Assembly: GCF_009690845.1 (NCBI RefSeq)
Contig: NZ_VWSJ01000027.1
Location: forward strand, 1 to 64,000
DNA: 64,000 nucleotides
Direction: 5' to 3'
From: Campylobacter portucalensis
GTDB taxonomy: Bacteria > Campylobacterota > Campylobacteria > Campylobacterales > Campylobacteraceae
The first letter of the stretch is position 1. Every line of letters begins with the position of its first letter. Positions 45,781 to 54,405 of the stretch are shown piece after piece. The position numbers and the translations under genes were made by a program. The notes under the pieces were generated by a model. The model was not told the origin of the DNA. It saw only the letters and a program-made list of their open reading frames with translations, and ran no database searches.

Positions 45781-46496
45781 TAAGTGTTAAGAATTTAGAA
45801 TTTTCATATCATAAAAAAGCGGTTTTACAAGATATAAATTTTGATTTTAAAAATAGTTTAGCTATTTTGGGTGAAAATGGTTGCGGTAAAAGCACGCTTT
45901 TGAAATGTATGCTAAATTTGGTTAAATTTAAAGGCGAGATTTTATTTAACAAAAAAGATATAACTAAATTTTCAAGGACAAATTTAGCACTAAATTTTGC
46001 CTATATTCCTCAATTTTATGATGTAAATTTTGATTATGAAGTTTTAGATATCGTGCTTTTATCAAGGCTTAATCATAAAAAATTTTTTGAGAATTACTCT
46101 AAGGATGATTATGAAATTTGCACTTTAAATTTAGAAATGTTAGGAATCAATCATCTTAAAAATAGAATTTTTAAAAATTTAAGCGGTGGAGAAAAAGCAC
46201 TTGTATATTTAGCTAGAGCTTTAAGTACAAATGCTAAAATAATCTTTATGGATGAGCCAGTTAGTGCACTTGATTTTGGAAATCAGATTAAATTTTTAAA
46301 TTTAATCAAAAATTTACGAGATAAAAACTTCATACTAACTTCTCATCATCCAAGACACATTAAATATTTAGGATTTGATGTTTTGATGCTAAAAAATGGC
46401 AAAATTTTAGAATTTGGCAAAAATGAAATTTTAAATCCACAAAACATCTCTAAGCTTTATGGAGTTGATTATGAAAAATATAAAGAGATTTTATAA
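45777..46496 (+). CDS. FecE-family ABC ATPase, second system
   Basis: 239 residues starting with TTG. Walker A GENGCGKST, Q-loop AYIPQFY, signature LSGGEKAL, Walker B IIFMDEPVSALD, switch SHHPRH. The His-His-Pro switch is slightly unusual. It energises the permease upstream. Its 3' half is duplicated in inverted, decayed form at 42878-43215. Confidence 0.92.
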   Translation: MISVKNLEFSYHKKAVLQDINFDFKNSLAILGENGCGKSTLLKCMLNLVKFKGEILFNKKDITKFSRTNLALNFAYIPQFYDVNFDYEVLDIVLLSRLNHKKFFENYSKDDYEICTLNLEMLGINHLKNRIFKNLSGGEKALVYLARALSTNAKIIFMDEPVSALDFGNQIKFLNLIKNLRDKNFILTSHHPRHIKYLGFDVLMLKNGKILEFGKNEILNPQNISKLYGVDYEKYKEIL

Positions 46497-46833
46497 AATT
46501 TAGATTGCTTCAATAAATACTTAAAAAATTCTACTAAAATAAAATTTTCATATATATTTTTAAAAAGACAAAAGATGTCTTTAGCTATAGATATAATTAT
46601 TATAAATTTATAAAAATATCAAAATAAAAAAAGAGATTTTAATGTATTGATGTCACAAAGAGGCGAGATTAAGCTAAATACAGCTATTTTTAAAACTAAA
46701 AGCTGTATAATAAAAAAAGTTAAAAAAGAATTTAAAAAAGAGTATTATAAGAGCATTTAAATTTATAGATTTTTAGTTTTTATTTTATTATAATGCTTTT
46801 TATTATCATACGAATAAATTTATAAGGAAAAAA
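46497..46833. other. Intergenic border of the CRISPR-Cas island
   Basis: 337 AT-rich bases. A 36-codon frame at 46651 (MSQRGEIKLNTAIF...) has no clear ribosome site and no recognisable family. A -10-like TATAAT is at 46789-46794, 40 bases before the next gene, with aaggaaaaaa as ribosome site. Nothing else is evident. Confidence 0.4.
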
Positions 46834-47256
46834 ATGTTTAATTTTAATAATATTATCACATATCTTGATTACATAACTATTATATTTGCTTTTTGTGCAA
46901 TGTTTGCATCTGGTTATAACCTATTTTCTAGAAGAAAAGATATGGAGGAGATAGAAATTTTTATCATTAATAAAGATAAAAAGATAAAACTCCCTATAAG
47001 AATTCTTAGAAAAAATATCACAAGAGCTGAAATTAAAGGCATTGTGAGTGATTTTGAAAAAGATCACAACTTTACTATAAGCTATCTTAAAAGTCCTGAA
47101 TTTTTAAATGATATTTTTTTGATACAAAAAGGCAAAAAAGATGTTTTGGTTATTGAAATAAAAGAGTATGATAAATTTGATTTTAATGAAAATGATATGT
47201 TGATAAAGGATTTAAATGAAAGTAATCACGATTTTAGGGATGCTATCGACAAATAA
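46834..47256 (+). CDS. Small membrane-anchored protein next to the CARF-HEPN gene
   Basis: 140 residues, family not recognised with certainty. One N-terminal membrane helix (about 10-31, YLDYITIIFAFCAMFASGYNLF) is followed by a basic patch (SRRKD) and a soluble domain: MEEIEIFIINKDKKIKLPIRILRKNITRAEIKGIVSD, then FTISYLKSPEFLNDIFLIQKGKKDVLVIEI and an acidic tail. The 3' end overlaps the proposed start of the CARF gene by 41 bases, suggesting co-translation. Similar single-helix proteins with a cytosolic domain exist as type III CRISPR membrane effectors (Csx23 type), but this could also be an ordinary small membrane protein unrelated to CRISPR. Confidence 0.65.
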   Translation: MFNFNNIITYLDYITIIFAFCAMFASGYNLFSRRKDMEEIEIFIINKDKKIKLPIRILRKNITRAEIKGIVSDFEKDHNFTISYLKSPEFLNDIFLIQKGKKDVLVIEIKEYDKFDFNENDMLIKDLNESNHDFRDAIDK

Positions 47257-48450
47257 AGCTAAGTATTACTATAGCCTAGATTTAGCTAAAAATTATAAAT
47301 TAAAAAGTCAAATATGTTCCCACTTTTGTTAGAAAATTTTGATGAAGTTGTGGCTATTTATACAAAAGAAGCTAAAAACAAACAAGAAGAAGTTATAAAA
47401 AATGAAGGCTTAACTTATAAATTTAATTCAAAATATTTTATATCTAATGAAAACGATTTTGATATGGCATTTAAGGTTATAAACAGAGCAATTGATGAAT
47501 CAAACGAAGATTTTATCGTTGATTTATCTCATGGTTTTAGACATTTGCCTATTCTTGCTATTATCTCCATACTTTCTCAAAATTTACAAAATTCTATAAA
47601 GATTAAACATATTTTTTTCGCAAAAGAGATAATTAAATTTAAAGAGTATGAGATTATAGATTTAAAAGAATTTCTTGATATTGCAAATTTATCTTTTATC
47701 TTAGAAAATTTCAACCAAAACTATACTTTAACTAAAATTGAGTTTAAAAACGAAGCCTATAATGCATTAGCTAAAGGACTTGAAAATTTATCTCACAACA
47801 TTTTATCAAACTCAATCCAAAATTTATACAAAGAAAAGCTTTTAAAATCAACCCTAAACTCACTTGAGCAAATTTCAAAAAATGAGCTTTTTGATTGCTT
47901 TTCTTCTAATATTGATAACACAATCAACCATTTAAACTATCTTTTAAGTCTAGAAAAAGATCCTACTTATATTAGACTCTATAAATTTTCAAAAGATTTA
48001 GCAAGTAAAGGTTATATTTTAAATGCAACTACTATTTTTTACGAAGCAGCAGGAATTTATAGCATACAAGTTGTATCAAATTCATCCAGTGAAGTTAAGA
48101 GGCTTTTACAAAAATTTTATAAAAGCGAGACAAGAAACAAAGACTACCTACTTTCAAATTTTTGTTATAGCTTCATAAAAAATGGTCAAGTTAATAGAAA
48201 AAATAAACGAATTGAAAAAGTCTTAAGCTATAAATTTGACAAAGCAATTAGAGACTATTTGAATTTAAAGCCAAACTACAAAAAACTAAAAAGATTTTAT
48301 AAAGACTTAGATAGTTTTAGAAACAACCTTGCCCATGCAAATAGCGGTGAGATTATAGAAGATCCTTATGAAAAACTAAACTCTTTTTTAGAAAGCTTTG
48401 GCAAATTTATAAGTAGTGATTTTGACAAAAAAGATAAAAATGTTTTATAA
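47216..48450 (+). pseudogene. CARF-HEPN ancillary nuclease (Csx1/Csm6-like, TM1812 group), 1-base frameshift
   Basis: The frame from ATG 47216 reads MKVITILGMLSTNKAKYYYS and stops after 38 codons. One base of shift later, the rest is open from 47302: SNMFPLLLENFDEVVAIYT, then the CARF ligand motif VDLSHGFRHLPI (47518-47553) and a C-terminal HEPN domain with RNNLAH (48319-48336), the R-x4-H RNase motif. Adding one A to the A5 run at 47302-47306 joins both parts into a 411-residue protein of normal layout. Such proteins bind cyclic oligoadenylate from Cas10 and cleave RNA. As sequenced, only a form starting at ATG 47314 without the first CARF strand could be made. Its end overlaps RT-cas1. Confidence 0.85.
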
Positions 48451-50668
48451 AAATTTAAATGAAATCTTTACTATCTCAAATTTAAAACTAGCCTTTAACT
48501 CTATCTCATCGACATCAAAAGGTCTTGATGAGATAAACTATGATGAATTTAGAAAAAATTTAGATGAAAATTTAAACGCTTTAAAAGATGAAGTTTTAAA
48601 CCATACCTACACGCCAGAGCCTATTAAAAAAATTGATATCAAAAAAGATAACAGCAAAACTCGCCCCATAGCTCTAGCAAGCATAAAAGATAAAATCATA
48701 CAAAAAACTCTTTATAGCGAACTGCTTTTTTATTTTGATAAGTTTTTTGTATCAAACTCTTATGCTTATCGCCCAAACAAATCTACAAGCCAAGCCATAA
48801 ATAGAAGTAGTGATTATATAAATAGGGGAAATGTCTGGATCTTTAAAACTGATATAAAGGACTTTTTTGAAAACATAAATCACACCAAACTTTTAAAAAT
48901 CCTAAATTACCACATAAAAGATGAAAATATTTTAAACCTAATAACTCTTTTTTTAAAAACGGGTGGCTTTAAAAAAGATGATTTTATTTCACATGAAAAA
49001 GGCATCCACCAAGGAGATATTATTTCACCGCTACTTTCTAATATTTATCTTGATTTAATGGATAAATTTCTAAGCAAAAACTCTATAAATTTTATTCGTT
49101 TTGCTGATGATTTTGCTATGTTTTTTGACGATAAACAAAAAGCTATAAATTTCAAACCACGCCTCATAAATATGCTAAAAAGCCTTGATCTATCATTAAA
49201 TTTAGAAAAAACTAAAATAATTCATATAAATGAAGGCTTTACATTTTTAGGTATTGATTTTATGGGTAAAAATCGCCTAATCAACAGTGTTAAATTTGAA
49301 AACGCTATAAAAGAAATAGAAAAACTATCTTTAAAAAACACTAAATTTATAACCTTTATAGATGAATTTAACGCCACACTTATTGGTATAAAAAACTACT
49401 ATTTAAAAGTTATAAATAAAAGCTCACCCCAGCATCTACTTTTGCAAGAAGAAGTGATTAAAAGCATTTCTCATAAAGTATTTTTAGAAAAAAACAAAAA
49501 ACATATAAAAAACAAAAAAGAGCTTATAAATTTCATCAGCCAAATAAAACTTGACTTGATTTTTGACGAGCAAATCATAAATAACACTATAAAACTAATC
49601 CTAAATAAAGCTTATGAAAAAGTTCTAGTTAATAAAGAAGCTAAGCAAACAAAATCTAAAATCAACGACAAAAGAAACACTTATGCTAAAAAATTTGCTC
49701 TCAATCAAACTCTTATCATAAATGAAAAATCACTTTATTTAGGAGTTAGCAAAAATACGATAACTATAAAGCAGTATGGCAAAATTTACAAAACATTTCC
49801 TATTTTAAAGATTAAAAGAGTTATTATAAATTCCGACTCAATTTCACTTTCAACCCAGTTTATTAAAAGATGTGCGAATGAAAATATCCATATAGATTTT
49901 ATAGATAAATTTGCTAATCCTTACGCAACTTTTACTACTTATAAATCTAGCCAAACTCAAATCATACACAAGCAAGCTATGATTTTAGGGACTCAAAAAC
50001 AACTCTATCTTGCTAGGGCTTTTATATACTCAAAGTCAAAAAATCAGTTAAATTATATGAAATACCTTAATAAATATCACAAAAATCTTGATTTAAATAT
50101 TTCTAAATTTCAAGACATATCCTACAAGATTAAAAAAGCAAATACCATATCTGAGCTTATGGGATTTGAAGGTAGTATGTCTGTTATTTATTGGGATAGT
50201 TTAAAAGCTATATTAAATGTTCCTTTTGAGTCAAGAGTTACATTTGGTGCAAAAGATATTGTAAATTCATCTCTAAACTACGCCTATGCGATACTATATG
50301 GCAAAATTTGTTATCATTTAATGTTATCAGGACTTAGCCTGCATATCTCATTTTTGCACTCTTTAAATGGACAAAAACCAACTTTAAGTTACGATATGAT
50401 AGAAGAATTTAGAACCTTTATCGTTGATAGAGTTATAATCTCTATGTTTAATAAAAATGAACCGCTATCATTAAATAAAGATGGTCTTTTAACTATAAAA
50501 TCTAGAAATTTAATCGCCCAAAACATAAATGAAAAGCTTGGTAGCTACATAACCCACAAAAAAGAGACTAAAAAGATAGAAAATATCATATCATCTCAGT
50601 GTTATGCATTGGCTAATTATATTAATGAAAAGTCTAAAACATACAAACCATTCATAGGAAAATTTTAA
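48440..50668 (+). CDS. cas1: Reverse transcriptase-Cas1 fusion
   Basis: 742 residues from ATG 48440. The RT domain (about 1-290) is of group II intron type: RPIALASIKDKIIQKTL, NSYAYRPNKST, FKTDIKDFFENINH (motif A), GIHQGDIISPLLSNIYLD (motif B), RFADDFAMF (motif C, FADD instead of YADD, near residue 221), LNLEKTKII and GFTFLGIDF. After a linker comes Cas1 (from LYLGVSKNTITI near 431) with the metal residues in ELMGFEGSMS (Glu near 576), ISFLHSLNG (His) and YDMIEEFRTF (acidic). Such fusions can capture spacers from RNA. There is no Cas6 domain at the N terminus. It overlaps the CARF gene by 11 bases and cas2 by one. Confidence 0.96.
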   Translation: MFYKNLNEIFTISNLKLAFNSISSTSKGLDEINYDEFRKNLDENLNALKDEVLNHTYTPEPIKKIDIKKDNSKTRPIALASIKDKIIQKTLYSELLFYFDKFFVSNSYAYRPNKSTSQAINRSSDYINRGNVWIFKTDIKDFFENINHTKLLKILNYHIKDENILNLITLFLKTGGFKKDDFISHEKGIHQGDIISPLLSNIYLDLMDKFLSKNSINFIRFADDFAMFFDDKQKAINFKPRLINMLKSLDLSLNLEKTKIIHINEGFTFLGIDFMGKNRLINSVKFENAIKEIEKLSLKNTKFITFIDEFNATLIGIKNYYLKVINKSSPQHLLLQEEVIKSISHKVFLEKNKKHIKNKKELINFISQIKLDLIFDEQIINNTIKLILNKAYEKVLVNKEAKQTKSKINDKRNTYAKKFALNQTLIINEKSLYLGVSKNTITIKQYGKIYKTFPILKIKRVIINSDSISLSTQFIKRCANENIHIDFIDKFANPYATFTTYKSSQTQIIHKQAMILGTQKQLYLARAFIYSKSKNQLNYMKYLNKYHKNLDLNISKFQDISYKIKKANTISELMGFEGSMSVIYWDSLKAILNVPFESRVTFGAKDIVNSSLNYAYAILYGKICYHLMLSGLSLHISFLHSLNGQKPTLSYDMIEEFRTFIVDRVIISMFNKNEPLSLNKDGLLTIKSRNLIAQNINEKLGSYITHKKETKKIENIISSQCYALANYINEKSKTYKPFIGKF

Positions 50669-50943
50669 TGAAATATCTAGTTACTTATGACATTTGCAAA
50701 AATAAATCTCGCAAAAAAGTATCCGATATCCTTGAAGGTATCGGCATTAGAGTAAATTTAAGCGTTTTTGAGTGTGAGCTAAATCAAACTAAATTAAATC
50801 AACTTGCAAAAAAGCTTAGCGATTTAGCAAACCCCAAAACAGACAGCATAAGATTTTATAGAATTTGTGAAAATTGTCTTAATAAGAGTTTTGAGATTTG
50901 TGATAGAGAAGAAATTTTTGAAAGCATAGATTTATATGTTTAA
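50668..50943 (+). CDS. cas2: Cas2
   Basis: 91 residues: MKYLVTYDICKNKSRKKVSDILEG has the Cas2 ferredoxin-like first strand with the conserved Asp, and VNLSVFECELNQTKLNQLAKKL and SIRFYRICENC follow. It forms the spacer-integration complex with (RT-)Cas1. The extra C-terminal CENCLNKS cysteine pair is also seen in other type III Cas2 proteins. The start overlaps the RT-cas1 stop. Confidence 0.94.
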   Translation: MKYLVTYDICKNKSRKKVSDILEGIGIRVNLSVFECELNQTKLNQLAKKLSDLANPKTDSIRFYRICENCLNKSFEICDREEIFESIDLYV

Positions 50944-51441
50944 ATTTAGCTTATCAAAATCTATTTATTTTGATTTGCTAACTTTTTTTGAAATATTTAG
51001 GCTCTATTTTTTAAAGCTACAAGGTGCGATTTTAAGGTATTGTATGTAAAATTTAAAGCCTTAAAGCTTAAAATTTATATGTTTATAAAAAATTTGCAAA
51101 TCATAAATTTGTAATTTTTTGTAAAATGATTTGCGAACTTTTATTTTATATTAATTTTCAAATGCCCATTTTAAGGGATTCAAAAATTAATCAATTTTGA
51201 TAAAATTCGCAAACTTTGAAATTTTATCTTTTTTAAATTTGATTTGCGAACTTTTTTATAAACGAAAACGCCTAAATTTAGGGCATAGTTTGTTAAAATT
51301 TATAAAAAGCCTTAAGTTGCATTTTTTCAAATTTGCTATATTTGCGAACTTTTTTATTAAATTGCCGTATATTAAGGGTTCAATAAGTAAATTTTAGTAT
51401 AATTCCAAATGCTTTTAGATTTAGGGTGTGAAATTTAGGCT
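50944..51441 (+). promoter_or_regulatory. CRISPR leader
   Basis: About 500 non-coding, very AT-rich bases between cas2 and the first repeat. It holds three imperfect repeats beginning tttgcgaactttt and a -10-like TATAAT at 51398-51403, 39 bases before the first repeat, which could start array transcription on the plus strand. Confidence 0.75.
51130..51378 (+). repeat. Three imperfect direct repeats in the CRISPR leader
   Basis: Units begin at 51130, 51243 and 51341 with tttgcgaactttt and close with a taaggg or ttaggg block 25 to 35 bases later, spaced 113 and 98 bases apart. The first and third closing blocks (ttaagggattcaa, ttaagggttcaa) resemble the end of the CRISPR repeat (ttaaggggattgaa). 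A reversed form, attcgcaaa, lies at 51204. Confidence 0.55.
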
Positions 51442-52454
51442 ATTTAAAAGCAAAGCCCCGAGTTAAGGGGATTGAAACCCTTTCACCCCTATCCACAAGT
51501 CATCCCATAGCTTTTATTTAAAAGCAAAGCCCCGAGTTAAGGGGATTGAAACAAAATTTATAATTTTAATTAATTAGTAGTAATTTCTACTTAATTTAAA
51601 AGCAAAGCCCCGAGTTAAGGGGATTGAAACAAGTATACGTTTCCTAATTCTGGTTTGGAATATGCTAATTTAAAAGCAAAGCCCCGAGTTAAGGGGATTG
51701 AAACCCTATTTGTTTGAATAATTCCTCAGCCATATTATCTATTTAAAAGCAAAGCCCCGAGTTAAGGGGATTGAAACAAAGTAACTGAAGATTTGAGACC
51801 ATTACGGTACTAGTTTCTAAATTTAAAAGCAAAGCCCCGAGTTAAGGGGATTGAAACCATTTACCTCGTCGTGCTGCAGACTATGTATTTTGGATTTAAA
51901 AGCAAAGCCCCGAGTTAAGGGGATTGAAACGCATATCCGCTAGATGGACCTAGCACGGCAAAATATATTTAAAAGCAAAGCCCCGAGTTAAGGGGATTGA
52001 AACTTTATTAAATGCTTTAGTAATTCCTTTAATACTTTAGTTGCTTCTAAATTTAAAAGCAAAGCCCCGAGTTAAGGGGATTGAAACCGCTTGCATCGAC
52101 GCCTCCTGCTAGGATTAGTTCGCGAAATTTAAAAGCAAAGCCCCGAGTTAAGGGGATTGAAACATTGTTTTATCAGTACCTATGTAGTAAGGTACTGAAT
52201 TTAAAAGCAAAGCCCCGAGTTAAGGGGATTGAAACCTCCTTGTTTAATTTTCCACCATATTGAACTATTTGTATTTAAAAGCAAAGCCCCGAGTTAAGGG
52301 GATTGAAACAAATCTACCCCATTGTATAGACTTCTTACTCTGATGTATATTTAAAAGCAAAGCCCCGAGTTAAGGGGATTGAAACATATAAGTTTATGCT
52401 TAGAATTCTCATCTTTTATTTAAAAGCAAAGCCCCGAGTTAAGGGGATTGAAAC
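51442..52454 (+). CRISPR. CRISPR array, 14 repeats and 13 spacers
   Basis: A 37-base repeat beginning ATTTAAAAGC and ending GGGGATTGAAAC, with a CCCC/GGGG stem around a seven-base loop. Starts: 51442, 51516, 51594, 51668, 51741, 51821, 51894, 51967, 52051, 52127, 52199, 52273, 52349, 52418. All 14 copies appear identical. Spacer lengths are 37, 41, 37, 36, 43, 36, 36, 47, 39, 35, 37, 39 and 32, a wide range. After a 35-base final spacer, a broken repeat (atttaaacatagcaaa) starts at 52490, marking the leader-distal end. ATTGAAAC at the 3' end is the usual crRNA 5'-tag. Orientation follows RT-cas1, cas2 and leader. Confidence 0.98.
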
Positions 52455-52489
52455 AAGTGGAGCAACGACTAAGCAAATTAATTTTTTGT

Positions 52490-52505
52490 ATTTAAACATA
52501 GCAAA
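52490..52505 (+). repeat. Degenerate terminal CRISPR repeat
   Basis: Sixteen bases keep the first seven of the repeat and then diverge. Terminal decay of this kind marks the trailer end of an array. Confidence 0.6.
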
Positions 52506-52526
52506 ATTTAAGATTTAATTAATTTA

Positions 52527-53250
52527 CTATCGTAGCTCAATGTAAGTTAAAAAGCCTTTATATTTCTTATAATATTTCAATAAAAGCAAAATTTTATTTA
52601 TATCTTTGAGTGTTTCTTGTAAAATACTTTTTACTTTATTTCTTAGACTAATTGGCTCTAAAACTTCGATCACTTGACCAATTAAGGGTAAAATAGAGTA
52701 ATTCTAATTCTTGAGAAACATTGTATTTTGCTTTTATAGAACCATCATCAAATTTTTCATTTAAAATTCTTTTTGAATTAACAAACTTCTTTGCTTTAAA
52801 ATATCTCTTTACATCCTTATCTACATTTAAGATAATTTTCTTCTTCTGAAAATAGCAGTCTAAGTAGAAGTTTTCATTCATAAATATTATATAGTATGGT
52901 TGCAGTATTCTTTCGTTAAAGGCGTCATTTTTGTAGTATTTTATCAAAATTTTTTGTCTGTTTTTTATAGATCTCTAGTTTGGTTAGTAAATTTGTATTT
53001 TTATCTCTTCTTAGGGTTTGTTTAAAAAAATATAGCTTGTTTTTATATCATCTGAAATTTTTTCAAATGTTTTTTATCTGCTTCATTAAGTTTAAAAATT
53101 TCATTCTCTATATAACCATTAGAATTTTTTTGTTTTATGGTTTTTATACCGTTATTTTCTAAAAAATCAAAAGAACTTTTTATATATCTTTCTATCGTTT
53201 TAGTGCTAACTTCATTTCATATGGGGTATTTTAAGAATATAAAATTCACC
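52527..53250 (-). pseudogene. Decayed WYL-domain transcriptional regulator
   Basis: On the minus strand, pieces in three frames follow the order of a WYL regulator. First comes the helix-turn-helix part (YILKIPHMK, then after an extra T EVSTKTIERYIKSSFDFLENNGIK). Next is ILQPYYIIFMNENFYLDCYF of the WYL core. The end is GQVIEVLEPISLRNKVKSIL, closing at 52527. At least three disruptions separate them. WYL proteins often regulate type III and III-D loci, and some bind nucleic-acid ligands. This one faces away from the effector operon. It is clearly inactive as sequenced. Confidence 0.75.
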
Positions 53251-53278
53251 TTTTTACCATCACTAAACATCTTTAAAA

Positions 53279-53413
53279 GTGTTATATGTTGCCTTAGAAA
53301 ATGGATATATGAAAGATAATATGAGTTATGAAATTTATCCAACTAGATTAAAACGCTTTTATAAAAATGATAAATTTTGGCATAAACATAAGAAAAATAA
53401 ACAAAAAAAGTAA
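53279..53413 (+). pseudogene. Unidentified C-terminal coding fragment
   Basis: A 44-codon open end reads VLYVALENGYMKDNMSYEIYP and continues TRLKRFYKNDKFWHKHKK, then stops. It has the look of a real basic protein C terminus, but I do not recognise the family. Upstream sequence in this frame is not open for long. Confidence 0.35.
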
Positions 53414-53507
53414 ATTTAATAACTATAATAAAAATATTTAAAAAGTAAAAAGACATTATATGTATGAAAAATGAATTATAATTTAACAATAAAAAGGAGA
53501 AAAAATA

Positions 53508-53974
53508 AATGAATCATTAGTAGATTTAGTAGAAAATCCAACACCAAGAGCTCTTGTTTACTCGTTTTTAGATATAAGTAGTTCCATGGAAGGTGCTCCT
53601 ATAGATGAGTTAAATAAAGGGATAGAGATTTTCTTTAATGCGATAAAAGAAGATGAGATGGCTTTGTATTTTGCTGAAATTTTTATTGTTACATTTGGTG
53701 GTTTTGCACAACAAAATAGAGATTTTAAAGGGCTTAATATCGATGATAGCCATCCAAATTTAAATGCATATGACAGAACTCCGATGGGTGAGGCTGTAAA
53801 TTTAGCTTTAGATCTTTTATAAAATAGAAAAAATGAGTATAAAGACAAAGGAGTTGATTATTATCAGCCTTGGTTTGTTTGATGAGTGATGGCGGGTCTA
53901 AGCTTTATGATAAAAAATCAAATAAATTAGGTGTATTAAAACTTATAAAATATGCCAGTTTTGCAAGGATTTAA
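53508..53974 (+). pseudogene. Decayed VWA-domain protein (TerY/YegL type)
   Basis: Reads VENPTPRALVYSFLDISSSMEGAP with a D-x-S-x-S metal site, then MALYFAEIFIVTFGG, LNAYDRTPMGEAVNLALDLL, a stop at 53821, NRKNEYKDKGVDYYQPWF, and in another frame LMSDGGSKLYDKK. The start is also damaged: the ATG after aaaaggagaaaaaata is one base out of frame. TerY-like VWA proteins usually sit with phosphatase and kinase partners in stress or defence loci; none is here. It lies between the array and cas6 on the plus strand. Confidence 0.7.
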
Positions 53975-54405
53975 ATAATATTTTTAAAGCTAGTTTTTGG
54001 CTTTAAGAAATTCAACATTTGATGATATAAATTTGGCTTTAATGACTAAAAAATAGAGTTTAAAAATCAAAATTAAAATTTAAAAAAAGTTTGCTTGGTA
54101 AGAAAAACAGAGCTTTAAAAAGAAGAGAAAAAAGATTATAAAATATTAAATAAGCCAATAAATTTAACCGAAATCTCGCATAAAATTTGTCTCAAAAAGA
54201 GATTTAGAGACTCTTTGTGAGCTTAATTTGATCAAAAAGATAAAAACTGTTTTGAAAATTTAGTTTATAATTAAAAAATGATATATTTTATCAGTTTTTA
54301 ATATAAAATTTATTAAAAAAATATTAAAATAAGAGAAGTTTATAATAAATGAAAGTTTTAAAATAATTTTGCAATTTTATATACAGGTAAATTTAAGGAA
54401 TTAAG
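53975..54405. other. Gap before the effector operon
   Basis: About 430 AT-rich bases with no open frame of note; the first part may be more VWA-gene debris. TATAAT at 54341-54346 is a candidate -10 for the cas6-csx20 operon, and aaggaattaag precedes cas6. Confidence 0.4.

Noticed and set aside
47295-47310. Programmed -1 frameshift heptamer in CARF-HEPN 1
   Set aside because: The tta-aaa-agt site does not fit X XXY YYZ, and no strong downstream stem is visible, so recoding is listed only as a possibility.
51197-51397. 66-codon open frame in the CRISPR leader
   Set aside because: It is built from the leader repeats, with no ribosome site and no family.
52081-52263. 60-codon open frame across CRISPR repeats
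   Set aside because: It is formed by repeat sequence (the NLKAKPRVKGIET unit recurs) and has no coding meaning.
52980-53319. Short plus-strand frames opposite the WYL remnant
   Set aside because: The minus strand explains this stretch as a helix-turn-helix/WYL relic; the plus-strand frames are shadows.
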